From Sphingomonadales bacterium (GTDB taxonomy: Bacteria; Pseudomonadota; Alphaproteobacteria; Sphingomonadales; Sphingomonadaceae), in NCBI GenBank assembly GCA_018971065.1, contig JAGWVC010000019.1, forward strand, positions 1-45,350: a DNA stretch of 45,350 nucleotides. Direction: 5' to 3'. Within the stretch, counting starts at the first letter, position 1, and the number at the start of each line of letters is the position of its first letter. The translations under genes were made by a program, and so were the position numbers. The notes beneath the pieces were generated by a model that saw only the letters and a program-made list of their open reading frames with translations, had not been told where the DNA came from and did no database searches. This document shows, piece after piece, positions 35,137 through 43,114 of this stretch.

Positions 35137-35703
35137 ATGGAAATTCGCGTGTCCGGCCATCAGATGGAAACCGGCGAAGCGCTTCGCGTTCATGCGGAGG
35201 ACCGCCTTGGCGCCATCGTCGGCAAGTATTTCAGCAAGGCGCTGACTTCGGTAGCCACGTTCAGCAAGGCGCCGGCCGGGCATTTCCGTTGCGACATCGT
35301 CACTCACGTCATGCATGGCCTGATCCTCAAGGGCGCCGGCATCGCCACCGATGCCCATGCCGCACTGGACCAGGCCGCCGAGAAGATCGACAAGCAGCTT
35401 CGCCGCTACAAGCGCCGCCTGAAGGACCGGCACGAGGAAAGCGCCCACGCCCAGCGCGAGGAACAGGCGGCTTATGTCGTGTTCGCCGAGCCCGAGGCGG
35501 AAGCCGAGGAAATCACCGTCGATGCGCCGCTGGTCATCGCCGAGATGCGCGTTGACGTGCCCGAGGCGACGGTGTCCGATGCGGTGATGATGCTGGACTT
35601 GCGCAACACCAATGCGCTGCTGTTCAAAAACGCTGGCACCGGCACCTATAATATGGTTTACCGCCGCGGCGATGGGTCGATCGGCTGGGTCGAACCTTCC
35701 TGA
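35137..35703 (+). CDS. hpf: Ribosome hibernation promoting factor, long form
   Basis: Binds the 30S decoding region and dimerises ribosomes in resting cells. It has 188 residues. The S30AE N-terminal domain is MEIRVSGHQMETGEALRVHAEDRLGAIVGKYF...KIDKQLRRYKRRLKDRH (about 1-105). A linker follows, and the C-terminal dimerisation domain is MRVDVPEATVSDAVMMLDLRNTNALLFKNAGTGTYNMVYRRGDGSIGWVEP. ATG 35137 is set by AAGGAG 9 nt upstream; the frame's earlier GTG/ATG-type codons overlap dnaQ. ptsN follows downstream, as in the rpoN-hpf-ptsN order of other proteobacteria, though rpoN is absent. Confidence 0.95.
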   Translation: MEIRVSGHQMETGEALRVHAEDRLGAIVGKYFSKALTSVATFSKAPAGHFRCDIVTHVMHGLILKGAGIATDAHAALDQAAEKIDKQLRRYKRRLKDRHEESAHAQREEQAAYVVFAEPEAEAEEITVDAPLVIAEMRVDVPEATVSDAVMMLDLRNTNALLFKNAGTGTYNMVYRRGDGSIGWVEPS

Positions 35704-35887
35704 CAGGCGCGATTGCATTTCTCCCGGCATGATTGCGTGCGCTTTCCGGCAGGATCGGCAAGCGCGCGCATGACCGGACGGGAGAATGCAACCGGAAGCG
35801 GTCGTTGAGCGTATTGTCGGGAAGTTGGATTCAGTACGCCGCCCCGGGACTACCGGCGGCGGTTCACAGGACAAGTCGAAACCAGCA

Positions 35888-36349
35888 ATGACGGCGCTTT
35901 TCACCCTATTGCCCGAAGCTGTCGGCTCGATCGAGGCCGACAGCAAGGCGGCCATCCTTCAGCAGTTGGCGCAGCGTTTTGCCGGCGTCTACGGGCTGGA
36001 CGCTGCCACCGTGCGCGAACGGATCGAGGAACGCGAGCGGCTGGGCAGCACCGGCTTCGGCCGGGGTGTGGCCATTCCCCATGCCCGCATTTCCGGAATC
36101 GCGATGCCGGTCGCCGCGTTCCTGCGGCTGGAAAAGCCGGTGGCGTTCGATGCGGCGGACGACATGCCGGTCGATCTGGTGTTCGGCCTGCTGTCGCCCG
36201 ATCAGGCCGGCGCGGCGCACCTTCATGCCCTGGCCGCTATCTCGCGGATGATGCGTGACGAGCGGATGCATGTCGCGCTCAGCCAGGCGCCGGGTGACGA
36301 AGCGGTCTATGGGCTGCTGTCCAATGTCATCGATCGTGACGCTGCCTGA
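35888..36349 (+). CDS. ptsN: PTS IIA-like nitrogen-regulatory protein PtsN
   Basis: EIIA-Ntr-type phosphocarrier of the nitrogen PTS, with 153 residues from ATG 35888, the usual family length. ERERLGSTGFGRGVAIPHARI carries the phosphorylated histidine (about 64), and the Phe-rich domain end DLVFGLLSPDQAGAAHLHALAAISRMMRDERM is typical. An in-frame ATG at 35786 has a better site (GGGAGA) and would add 34 low-complexity residues (VRRPGTTGGGSQDKSKPA), so the start is uncertain. No ptsP, ptsO or sigma-54 gene is in the window. Its end overlaps the next gene by 26 bp. Confidence 0.93.
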   Translation: MTALFTLLPEAVGSIEADSKAAILQQLAQRFAGVYGLDAATVRERIEERERLGSTGFGRGVAIPHARISGIAMPVAAFLRLEKPVAFDAADDMPVDLVFGLLSPDQAGAAHLHALAAISRMMRDERMHVALSQAPGDEAVYGLLSNVIDRDAA

Positions 36350-36845
36350 TTCTCCCGATGCCGAAGGCAGTGGCGCGGGTCCGGTCGCGGGCGCGGCATT
36401 GCACTGGCGCGCGCTGGAAAGCCTTTACGCTTCGGCGCCGATCAACGCGTTGTTCCGGTCGCACCTTACCGTCACCGGCGAAGGGCGGTCGCGGATCGAG
36501 TTCGAGGTGGATGCAACCAGCCACCATGCCGCCGGCGCCGCGCACGGCACGATCTACTTCAAGATGCTGGACGATGCAGCGTTTTATGCCGCGAACACGC
36601 TGGTCACTGACAAGTTCCTGCTGACCACCTCGTTCAACCTGCACTTCTCGCGGCCGGTCAAGGCGGGGCGGATCGTCGCCGAAGGGCGCTGGGTCAGTGG
36701 CCGGCGGCGTGTGCTGGTTGCCGAATCGCGGCTGGTCGATCACGACGGCGAGGAAATCGGGCGCGGCACCGGCACGTTCATGCGTTCGCGGATCGCGCTT
36801 TCCGGGCTGGACGGCTATGCCCGTGCGTTGCGGCCGGAATCGTGA
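36324..36845 (+). CDS. Hotdog-fold PaaI-like thioesterase family protein
   Basis: A 173-residue protein with a single hotdog domain. SHHAAGAAHGTIYFKMLDDAAFYAANTL (about 69-96) is the central hotdog helix with its preceding strand, and LLTTSFNLHFSRPVKAGRIVAEGRWVSGRRRVLVAESRLVDHDGEEIGRGTGTF gives the sheet. Such proteins hydrolyse acyl-CoA thioesters; the substrate is unknown. ATG 36324 (MSSIVTLP) lies inside ptsN; GTG 36336 is an alternative with a shorter overlap. Its stop overlaps the DUF1491 start. Confidence 0.87.
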   Translation: MSSIVTLPDSPDAEGSGAGPVAGAALHWRALESLYASAPINALFRSHLTVTGEGRSRIEFEVDATSHHAAGAAHGTIYFKMLDDAAFYAANTLVTDKFLLTTSFNLHFSRPVKAGRIVAEGRWVSGRRRVLVAESRLVDHDGEEIGRGTGTFMRSRIALSGLDGYARALRPES

Positions 36846-37186
36846 TGACGGACGACCGGTTGCCCGCGAAGATCGAGGTTTCGGCGCTGGTGCGCGCGGT
36901 TCAGGCCCAGGGCGGCTTTGCCACGGTGATCGCCAAGGGAGAGCCGGACGCCGGCACCATCGTGCTGCTGCTGCTGGAAAACGGCGGGAAGGCGCGGCTT
37001 TACGAGCGGATGCCGCAGCTATCGGGTGAGCGTAAGTGGATTTGCACGCGCGATGAAAACAGCGGTTATCAGGAGATTAACGCGCTCCTGGCGAAGCGTC
37101 GCGAGCAGGATCCGGACCTGTGGATAGTCGAACTGGATATCCCGCAGGCAGAACGGTTCATCGTCCCGTCACCGTTGCAGGGTTGA
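36845..37186 (+). CDS. DUF1491 family protein
   Basis: A 113-residue conserved alphaproteobacterial protein of unknown function: RLPAKIEVSALVRAVQAQGGFATVIAKGEPDAGTIVLLLLENGG, then an alpha-beta stretch with RKWICTRDENSGYQEINALLAKRREQDPDLWIVELDIPQAERFI. No catalytic motif stands out. ATG 36845 shares its A with the preceding TGA; a GTG directly before it is also in frame. It probably shares a transcript with ptsN and the thioesterase. Confidence 0.88.
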   Translation: MTDDRLPAKIEVSALVRAVQAQGGFATVIAKGEPDAGTIVLLLLENGGKARLYERMPQLSGERKWICTRDENSGYQEINALLAKRREQDPDLWIVELDIPQAERFIVPSPLQG

Positions 37187-37367
37187 CTTCACCGCACTGC
37201 ACAACGAAAGGGCGGCACGTTTCTCGCGCAGGCAGTCGTTTCGGCAATACGGTCGGACAGGCAGCACGCAGACGGGGGGTAACCGGCAGGTCTTTCGGCG
37301 CCATCGGGCATTTCGCCTGAAGCACCCGGCCTGTGCAGGCGCGCCAACCGCCCAATATTGCGGTTCA

Positions 37368-38036
37368 ATGAGTAATAATCTTCGCAAGGCCAGCCTGATT
37401 TCTGTGGCGGCCACTGTTCTGATAACGATCTTTTCCGCCGCAAGTTCCGGCGCAGCCGCTGAAGGCGCCACCAGCAGGACTCCTGCTGCCGCCCCGGCCG
37501 AACTTTCCCCAGACCAGCTTTCGCAGGCCGTTCCCGGTTTCGGTACCGCTGTCGATACGCAGCCGTTGCCCACCGAACTTTCCGGTGAATCCGCGCCCGC
37601 CCCGGTCCCTGCTGTCGCACCCCAGCCCACCGCCGAATCGCTGAGCGCCCTCGTCGCCGCGCAGACGGTGAGCGAGGAAATCTCGCCCGAGCTGAAGTGC
37701 CTGGCCAGCGCCATCTATTACGAAGCGCGCAGCGAGCCGCTTTCCGGGCAGCTTGCCGTGGGCCGCGTGATCGTCAATCGGTCGCGTTCCGGACGTTTTC
37801 CCAATTCCTATTGCGGCGTCGTCTACCAGCCGTCGCAGTTCTCGTTCGTGCACGGCTCGCGCGGCGGGATGAACCAGCGCCTGTGGCACAACGCCGTTGC
37901 GGTGGCGCAGATTGCCAACGACGGCTCGTGGCAGAGCGAAGCCGAAGGCGCGCTCTACTTCCACGCTGCCCGCGTGGCGCCGGCCTGGCATCTTCACAAG
38001 GTCGCGCAGATCGAGAACCACGTGTTCTATCGCTGA
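37368..38036 (+). CDS. SleB-like cell wall hydrolase
   Basis: An exported peptidoglycan hydrolase with 222 residues. A signal peptide (SLISVAATVLITIFSAASSGAAA) is followed by an Ala/Pro-rich linker to about 105 and the Hydrolase_2 (SleB) domain. The domain reads CLASAIYYEARSEPLSGQLAVGRVIVNRSRSGRFPNSYCGVVYQPSQFSFV with the catalytic glutamate in YYEAR, and ends ALYFHAARVAPAWHLHKVAQIENHVFYR. In non-sporulating alphaproteobacteria this type acts in wall remodelling, not germination. A strong hairpin terminator follows. The 181-bp upstream gap shows no further gene. Confidence 0.92.
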   Translation: MSNNLRKASLISVAATVLITIFSAASSGAAAEGATSRTPAAAPAELSPDQLSQAVPGFGTAVDTQPLPTELSGESAPAPVPAVAPQPTAESLSALVAAQTVSEEISPELKCLASAIYYEARSEPLSGQLAVGRVIVNRSRSGRFPNSYCGVVYQPSQFSFVHGSRGGMNQRLWHNAVAVAQIANDGSWQSEAEGALYFHAARVAPAWHLHKVAQIENHVFYR

Positions 38037-38060
38037 TCGCGCAATCGTTCACCGATCATG

Positions 38061-38100
38061 ACAGAAACGCGCGAGCCCCGGGTTCGCGCGTTTCTGTTTT
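38061..38100 (+). terminator. Rho-independent terminator after the SleB-like gene
   Basis: ACAGAAACGCGCGA (38061-38074) and TCGCGCGTTTCTGT (38084-38097) form a 14-bp perfect stem around a 9-nt loop, directly followed by further T residues. It lies 25 bp past the stop codon. Confidence 0.93.
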
Positions 38101-38204
38101 CGGCCACTGTCCGGACCATGTCATGGGCAGGCAACATTTTGCATTGATCCCGATTTTGCTCTAGATGCCCCTTACAATTGTTTCCCCTATTTTTCAGAGG
38201 TCTT

Positions 38205-39542
38205 ATGAAGATCGCGATGGTCGGTTCGGGCTATGTCGGCCTGGTTTCCGGTGCCTGCTTTGCCGATTTCGGACATGATGTCGTCTGTATCGACAAGGAC
38301 CCGGAAAAGATTGCGGCGCTTCAGGCCGGCAAGATGCCGATATACGAACCGGGCCTTGCTGAACTGGTGGCCGGCAATTCGCGCGCTGGCCGGTTGACCT
38401 TCACCACCGATCTGGCGGCGGGAATCGCCGGCGCCGGCGCTATCTTCATTGCCGTGGGCACGCCGTCGCGGCGTGGCGATGGCCATGCCGATCTCTCGTT
38501 CGTCCACGCCGTGGCTGCCGAAGTCGGCGATTGCCTGTCCGGCCCTGCGGTGATCGTCACCAAATCGACCGTCCCGGTCGGCACCGGTGACGAGGTGGAG
38601 CGCATCATTGCCGAAGCGAATGGCGGGAAGGGGCCGGGCGTGCGCTTCGCCGTCGCCTCGAACCCCGAATTCCTGCGCGAAGGCGCGGCAATCGCCGATT
38701 TCAAGCGGCCGGACCGGATCGTTATCGGCACCGAGGACGAGTGGGCGCGCGATTCCATGCGCGAGGTCTATCGCCCTCTGTTCCTCAACCGCGCGCCGAT
38801 CCTGTTCACCAGCCGGCGCACGGCCGAGCTGATCAAGTATGCCGCCAACGCGTTCCTGGCCACGAAGATCACCTTCATCAACGAGATGGCGGACTTGTGC
38901 GAGAAGGTCGGCGCCGACGTCCAGGACGTGGCGCGCGGGATCGGGCTGGACAATCGCATCGGCAGCAAGTTCCTGCACGCCGGACCGGGTTATGGCGGTT
39001 CCTGTTTTCCTAAGGACACCCTGGCGCTGCTCAAGACGGCGGAGGACTACTCCGCGCCGTCCCGCATCGTCGAGGCGGTGGTCAAGGTGAACGAAAGCCG
39101 CAAGCGTGCGATGGGCCGCAAGGTGATCGAGGCGCTGGCCGAGGGCAACGCGCATGGCCTTGAAGGGGTGCGCGGCAAGCGCGTGGCGCTGCTGGGCCTT
39201 ACCTTCAAGCCCAATACCGATGACATGCGCGACGCCCCGTCGATCAGTATCGCGCAGACGCTGGGCGATGCCGGCGTCGAAATCGTTGCCTTCGATCCCG
39301 AGGGCATGGAAGCCGCGCGGGCCTCGATGCCGGGGGTGAGGATGGTCGATTCGGCTTATGCGGCCGTCGAAGGCGCGGATGCGGTCGTCATCGTCACCGA
39401 GTGGGACGCGTTCCGTGCGCTCGATCTGGACCGGGTGAAGGGGTTGGTGCGCACGCCGGTCCTGGTCGATCTGCGCAACGTCTATGAACCCGAGGAAGTT
39501 CGCGCCAAGGGCTTTGCCTATACCTGCATCGGCAGGCCCTGA
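38205..39542 (+). CDS. ugd: UDP-glucose 6-dehydrogenase
   Basis: NAD-dependent two-step oxidation of UDP-glucose to UDP-glucuronate for exopolysaccharide or glycan synthesis. It has 445 residues. The N-terminal Rossmann domain is MKIAMVGSGYVGLVSGACFADFGHDV (GxGYVG), followed by VGTPSRRGDGHADLSFV and KSTVPVGTGDEV. The central domain has the catalytic cysteine in GPGYGGSCFPKDTLAL (about 262-277), and the C-terminal domain LLGLTFKPNTDDMRDAPSI. GDP-mannose dehydrogenase is a less likely reading. ATG 38205 follows CAGAGGTCTT; the longer frame upstream lacks homology. It stands alone between the terminator and a convergent gene. Confidence 0.94.
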   Translation: MKIAMVGSGYVGLVSGACFADFGHDVVCIDKDPEKIAALQAGKMPIYEPGLAELVAGNSRAGRLTFTTDLAAGIAGAGAIFIAVGTPSRRGDGHADLSFVHAVAAEVGDCLSGPAVIVTKSTVPVGTGDEVERIIAEANGGKGPGVRFAVASNPEFLREGAAIADFKRPDRIVIGTEDEWARDSMREVYRPLFLNRAPILFTSRRTAELIKYAANAFLATKITFINEMADLCEKVGADVQDVARGIGLDNRIGSKFLHAGPGYGGSCFPKDTLALLKTAEDYSAPSRIVEAVVKVNESRKRAMGRKVIEALAEGNAHGLEGVRGKRVALLGLTFKPNTDDMRDAPSISIAQTLGDAGVEIVAFDPEGMEAARASMPGVRMVDSAYAAVEGADAVVIVTEWDAFRALDLDRVKGLVRTPVLVDLRNVYEPEEVRAKGFAYTCIGRP

Positions 39543-39555
39543 GCGCGATACGCCA

Positions 39556-40119
39556 TCAGGGTTTCGCGGGGGTGGCGGGCGCCGGTTGAGCGCCCGCCTT
39601 TGCGGCTTCCGCTGCCTCGGCATTGGCGCGCTGGCGGGCGTCGTAAGCCTTTTCCGCCTGTTCGACACGAGCCTGCGTGGCGGCGGCATCGGCATCCACC
39701 GTCGCCGCGCGCTTCTCGCGTTCCTTGGCCAGCATGTCGCTGAAGTGGACGTCGGTGCCCTGCTTCTTCTCGGCATAGGCGTTCTGCACGAAGCGGTTGG
39801 CGCAGCCGGTCCAGCCGCCGGGGCCGGTGGGCGAGCAGCTCTGCGTGCCGGTGGCGCCGACCATCTCGTATGTCTGGACGCGATTGGTCCACGCCTCGTT
39901 CTGTGGTGATGCCGATCCGCGCAGCTCCTGCGGAATGCGATAGCGCTCCCCCTCGTCCTTGCGGGCGCAGACGGTGATCTCGCCCTCCTTCGATTCGGGG
40001 CAGGCGTCGTTGCCGTAGACGATGACCATGTTCATCTTTTCCCGGCCGGTCGATTCCTGCGCGAAAGCGGGGTGGGCGCTGGCCGCAAGGGCAATGGCGG
40101 CGATGAGAAGCGGACGCAT
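39556..40119 (-). CDS. Exported protein of unknown function with C-terminal coiled coil
   Basis: A 187-residue protein with signal peptide MRPLLIAAIALAASAHPAFA. The mature part has YGNDACPESKEGEITVCARKDEGERYRIPQELR, a pattern (CP...EI.VC.R...RYRIP) that I recognise from other sphingomonad exported proteins without known role, and a second cysteine pair (SCSPTGPGGWTGC). The last 70 residues are charged and alanine-rich, heptad-like (AKEREKRAATVDADAAATQARVEQAEKAY) and end in a Pro/Ala tail. ATG 40119 follows AGGGAG. Convergent with ugd. Function unknown. Confidence 0.8.
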   Translation of the reverse strand: MRPLLIAAIALAASAHPAFAQESTGREKMNMVIVYGNDACPESKEGEITVCARKDEGERYRIPQELRGSASPQNEAWTNRVQTYEMVGATGTQSCSPTGPGGWTGCANRFVQNAYAEKKQGTDVHFSDMLAKEREKRAATVDADAAATQARVEQAEKAYDARQRANAEAAEAAKAGAQPAPATPAKP

Positions 40120-40247
40120 CTGGAATCTCCCTGCGGCGAAACGGGCCTGTCGGCGTCGATATAGGGACACCGTGCGCTGAATGATAGCTGAAGCCGGCGC
40201 GAGGGCGTTGCGCTGGCGCAATCCGCTGCCGGATTCAGCAGCCTGAT

Positions 40248-40766
40248 TTAGATGCGTTCGGAAAGGCCGATCGCCAGCCTGCATCCCAGGCGGATCGCGC
40301 CCGACAGCAGCGGATAGGCGGGCGCGCGTTCGGCGCCGTTGGCCAGCGCGGTCTCGCGGTGCTCGCGCTCGTCGTCGCGGGCCTGTTCGATCAGCGTTGC
40401 CAGTTCGGGGTCCTCGTCGCCGAGATCGTCGAGCTGCTTCGTGTAGTGGTTGTCGATCTCTTCCTCGATCGCCGCGGTACAGGCCATCGCCGCTTCCGGC
40501 CCCAGCAGCGCCGTGGCCGCGCCCAGCGCGAAGCCGGCCACCTTCCAGATCGGCTGCAACAGCGTGGGCCGGCCGCGCCGCGCCGCCAGCATGGCATCGA
40601 AGTCGCGTTTGTGGTCAGCCTCCTGCGCGGCCATCGCGCGGATCTGCGCGGTGTGCGGGCCGCGATCGCCCATCACCGCAAGCTGGCCGGCATAGATGCG
40701 GGTGGCGCCGTATTCGCCGGCCTGGTCAACGCGCAGCATCCGCTGGGCCTTTGCCGAAGTGGTCAT
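40248..40766 (-). CDS. coq7: Coq7-type demethoxyubiquinone hydroxylase
   Basis: Di-iron monooxygenase that hydroxylates C6 of demethoxyubiquinol in ubiquinone synthesis. It has 172 residues. The ferritin-like four-helix bundle carries iron ligands in VDQAGEYGATRIY (Glu about 18), AAQEADHKRDF (ExxH about 48-51), AIEEEIDNHY (about 99-108) and DDEREHRETAL (ExxH about 134-137). Its presence implies a Coq7 rather than an UbiF route, common in alphaproteobacteria. It lies 3 bp downstream of dsbB on the same strand. Confidence 0.95.
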   Translation of the reverse strand: MTTSAKAQRMLRVDQAGEYGATRIYAGQLAVMGDRGPHTAQIRAMAAQEADHKRDFDAMLAARRGRPTLLQPIWKVAGFALGAATALLGPEAAMACTAAIEEEIDNHYTKQLDDLGDEDPELATLIEQARDDEREHRETALANGAERAPAYPLLSGAIRLGCRLAIGLSERI

Positions 40767-40769
40767 CGA

Positions 40770-41237
40770 TCAGTCTCCCTTGCGGCTGGCCAGCATGAAC
40801 ACGGCAAGGGCGGAAACGCCCGAGATCAGGAAATTGTACCCGGCCATCGAAATGCCCAGCAACGACCATTGCACTTCGTCGCAGCGCACGGCGGGGGCGT
40901 TCATGATCGCGTCGAGAGGGTTGCCCTGGCCGAACCTGACCGCGCTGGTGCATTCGGTCAGCCCCACCCACCACTTGTATTCCACCCCGGCGTGATAGCC
41001 GCCCAGCAGTGACGATGCCGCCAGGCCCAGCCCCGCCAGCAGCACCGGCGCGCGGTGGCGCGGGGCCAGTAGCGACAGCACAGCGAAGGCGAGGGCGGCA
41101 AACAGCGCATAACGCTGGTACCAGCACATCTCGCACGGGAACAGGCCGCCGAGGTACTGGAAGGCATAGGCACCGGCGAGCAGCGCCGCCGGGATGAAGA
41201 GGGCGATGAGGCGGGCGCGGGAGAGGGACGGGGCCAC
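40770..41237 (-). CDS. dsbB: DsbB-like disulfide bond formation protein
   Basis: A membrane oxidoreductase of 155 residues that passes electrons from periplasmic DsbA to ubiquinone. It has four hydrophobic helices. The first periplasmic loop has the redox CxxC in LFPCEMCWYQRYALF (about 35-49), and the second loop has the cysteine pair in LTECTSAVRF...APAVRCDEVQW. GTG 41237 is chosen: AAGGA lies about 7 nt upstream and the first helix follows directly. The longer frame upstream has no homology. Co-transcription with coq7, a ubiquinone enzyme, is suggestive but may be coincidental. Confidence 0.92.
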   Translation of the reverse strand: MAPSLSRARLIALFIPAALLAGAYAFQYLGGLFPCEMCWYQRYALFAALAFAVLSLLAPRHRAPVLLAGLGLAASSLLGGYHAGVEYKWWVGLTECTSAVRFGQGNPLDAIMNAPAVRCDEVQWSLLGISMAGYNFLISGVSALAVFMLASRKGD

Positions 41238-41408
41238 GGGGTGATCCTTGCCGATGATACTGCGCCGCCGATGCCGGCGGCGCGATGAACCGGGCATGAT
41301 CTGGCGCAACTTGGCCCGGATTGGAAGAGCATTGCACCGGGCTTGTTGGTGCTTGCGCCGGCGGCGCGAATAGCTGACCATGTGTTCAAACGAATCCGGG
41401 AGACAACG

Positions 41409-41969
41409 ATGACCTTGGGCACCGTCCTTGACCCCACCGCGCGGCGCGCCGCCGACAATGCCAGCCCCGGCCCGGATGCGGGCGTGCTGGCGGGCAAGCG
41501 CATCGGCTTTCGCGTCGATCGGATGTGGCGGGCGTGGGACTGGATCAGTGAACAATGGGCGGAACGGTTCCGCGCCGCCGGGGCAGAGGTTTCGTTCTGG
41601 CGCTCGGCCGGACGCTCGGGCGAGGAAGGCGTGCAGTGCGAGGCCGAATATGCGGCATTCCTGCAGCAGATCGACGTTGCCGTGGTCGGCCTGGCGAATT
41701 GCGGGTCTTGCACCGGCTGGACGATCCGCGACGCGATCACCGCCGCCAACGCCGGGTTGCCGACGGTGGCGGTTGCGACGAAGAACTTCGAGGTGTTCGC
41801 GCACGAGATGGCGCGGCGCGGTGGCCGGTCGGGCCTGCGCGTGCATGTGCTGCCGTATCCGCTGAACGAGCAGGTGCGGGCCGACGTGCTGCCGATCGGC
41901 GCGGCGCATTTCGACGGGATGCTGGAAACGATGGGCGCCCGTCTGACTGCGAAGGAGCTGGCGGCGTGA
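41409..41969 (+). CDS. UGSC family protein, cysteine (CGSC) form
   Basis: A 186-residue thiol protein. VVGLANCGSCTGWTIRDAI places a Cys98-Gly-Ser-Cys101 motif at the end of a beta strand, exactly where the UGSC selenoprotein family has selenocysteine-Gly-Ser-Cys. Here both positions are ordinary TGC codons. GKRIGFRVDRMWRAWDWISEQWAERFRAAGAEVSFW and GLPTVAVATKNFEVFAHEMARR fill out an alpha/beta fold. A redox role is likely, but no substrate is known. ATG 41409 starts the homologous region. The stop overlaps the next GTG by 4 bp, so the two are coupled. Confidence 0.85.
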   Translation: MTLGTVLDPTARRAADNASPGPDAGVLAGKRIGFRVDRMWRAWDWISEQWAERFRAAGAEVSFWRSAGRSGEEGVQCEAEYAAFLQQIDVAVVGLANCGSCTGWTIRDAITAANAGLPTVAVATKNFEVFAHEMARRGGRSGLRVHVLPYPLNEQVRADVLPIGAAHFDGMLETMGARLTAKELAA

Positions 41970-43114
41970 CCATCGAACTGATCCGGCCCAGCCGCCATCA
42001 CGGCGACGCGCGGCCCCGCCCGCTGGCCGGTCGCGATTGCGGTCCGGAGGGGTGCGAGGTCGATTGGCTGGCCAGTGACCGGCATGAGGCCGGTCTCGAC
42101 ATCGTCGAATTCACCGCCTTTGCCGATGCGCAGGGCTGGGGCGATGGCCTGCCGCTGGTGCCGCCGACCGAATCGCGCGTGCGGCACTTCCTGGCGGCCA
42201 ATCACCGCTATCCCGACGAGGTGGTGGCCGTGCTGCCCGGCGAGGTGGATTGCACGATCGAGAAGCTGGTCATCAACGCGGTGATGGCCGGGGCGCCGGC
42301 GGCCAGCCTGGAACTGCTGATTGCCATGATGGCGTCGATCGCCGACCCCGATTTCGAGCTGTATGGCGTCAACGCCACCACCGCGCCGGTCTATCCCGCG
42401 TTCGTGGTCAACGGGCCGATTCGCGATGCGCTGCCGGTACCCTATGGCTATGGCTGCCTGGGCGGCGTGCCGGGTCCGGCGGCGGCGGTGGGCCGGGCGC
42501 TGCGGCTGGCGATGCGCAACATCGCCGGGCAGGTGGCGGGCGTCACCTCGCAGACGACGTTCGGTTCACCGGGCCGGGTGGCGGGAATCGTCACCGGCGA
42601 GTGGGAGGAGAAATCGCCCTGGGCACCGCTGGCGCAGCGGCGGGCAGGGATTGCCGGCAACGCGGTGACGTCATTCGGGACGATGGGCACGCAGAACGTG
42701 ATCGACACCACGTCGCATTCCGCCACCGATTTTCTGGAAATGATCGGCAGGTCCGCCGCCTATGCGGGCTGCAACGCGTTTTCGGGTGCGGTGCCGTTTG
42801 CCGAGATGCTGATCGCGCTGAACCCGATCTGCGCGGAAATCGTCGGGCGGGAGATGCCCGATATCGCCGATGTGCAGGAATGCCTGTGGCGCTTTGCCAG
42901 TGTCGATGCCGGGCAATTCAACGCGCTGCATCGCGGGCAACTGGAGGCGCAAGGCAGGGTGCGCGCTGATGGCCGGGTCTACGCCACGCCCGAGCCGAAG
43001 GACATGCTGGTGTTCGTGGCCGGCGGTCTGGGCGGCCTGCACGCAACTTGCTTCCACTCGTTCGGCACCTCGCTGGCGCAGACGCGGGCGCTGGCCGAAG
43101 TGGCCTCAGACTGA
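41966..43114 (+). CDS. Conserved protein of unknown function coupled to the UGSC-family gene
   Basis: A 382-residue protein that I cannot place in a named enzyme family. It opens with a 50-residue lead, then FTAFADAQGWGDGLPLVPPTESRVRHFLAANH, VDCTIEKLVINAVMAGAPAASLELLIAMMASIADPDFELYGVNATTAPVYPAFVVNGPI, PYGYGCLGGVPGPAAAVGRALRLAMRNIAGQV and SAAYAGCNAFSGAVPFAEMLIALNPICAEIV. The many glycines and at least seven cysteines recall an enzyme with thiol or metal chemistry. No signal peptide or membrane helix is clear. The GTG 41966 start overlaps the upstream stop, so it is very likely a functional partner of the CGSC protein. It overlaps the convergent agmatine deiminase by 9 bp. Confidence 0.82.
   Translation: MTIELIRPSRHHGDARPRPLAGRDCGPEGCEVDWLASDRHEAGLDIVEFTAFADAQGWGDGLPLVPPTESRVRHFLAANHRYPDEVVAVLPGEVDCTIEKLVINAVMAGAPAASLELLIAMMASIADPDFELYGVNATTAPVYPAFVVNGPIRDALPVPYGYGCLGGVPGPAAAVGRALRLAMRNIAGQVAGVTSQTTFGSPGRVAGIVTGEWEEKSPWAPLAQRRAGIAGNAVTSFGTMGTQNVIDTTSHSATDFLEMIGRSAAYAGCNAFSGAVPFAEMLIALNPICAEIVGREMPDIADVQECLWRFASVDAGQFNALHRGQLEAQGRVRADGRVYATPEPKDMLVFVAGGLGGLHATCFHSFGTSLAQTRALAEVASD

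Noticed and set aside
35786..35887. N-terminal extension of ptsN from ATG 35786
   Set aside because: Ribosome-binding site is good, but the added residues are low-complexity and unlike the family; kept only as an alternative start.
40208..40221. TTGCGC-TG-GCGCAA hairpin downstream of coq7 as a terminator
   Set aside because: Short stem, 2-nt loop and no T-run on the minus strand.
41700..41711. Selenocysteine in the UGSC-type protein
   Set aside because: Both motif positions are TGC; there is no in-frame TGA, so no recoding is needed.
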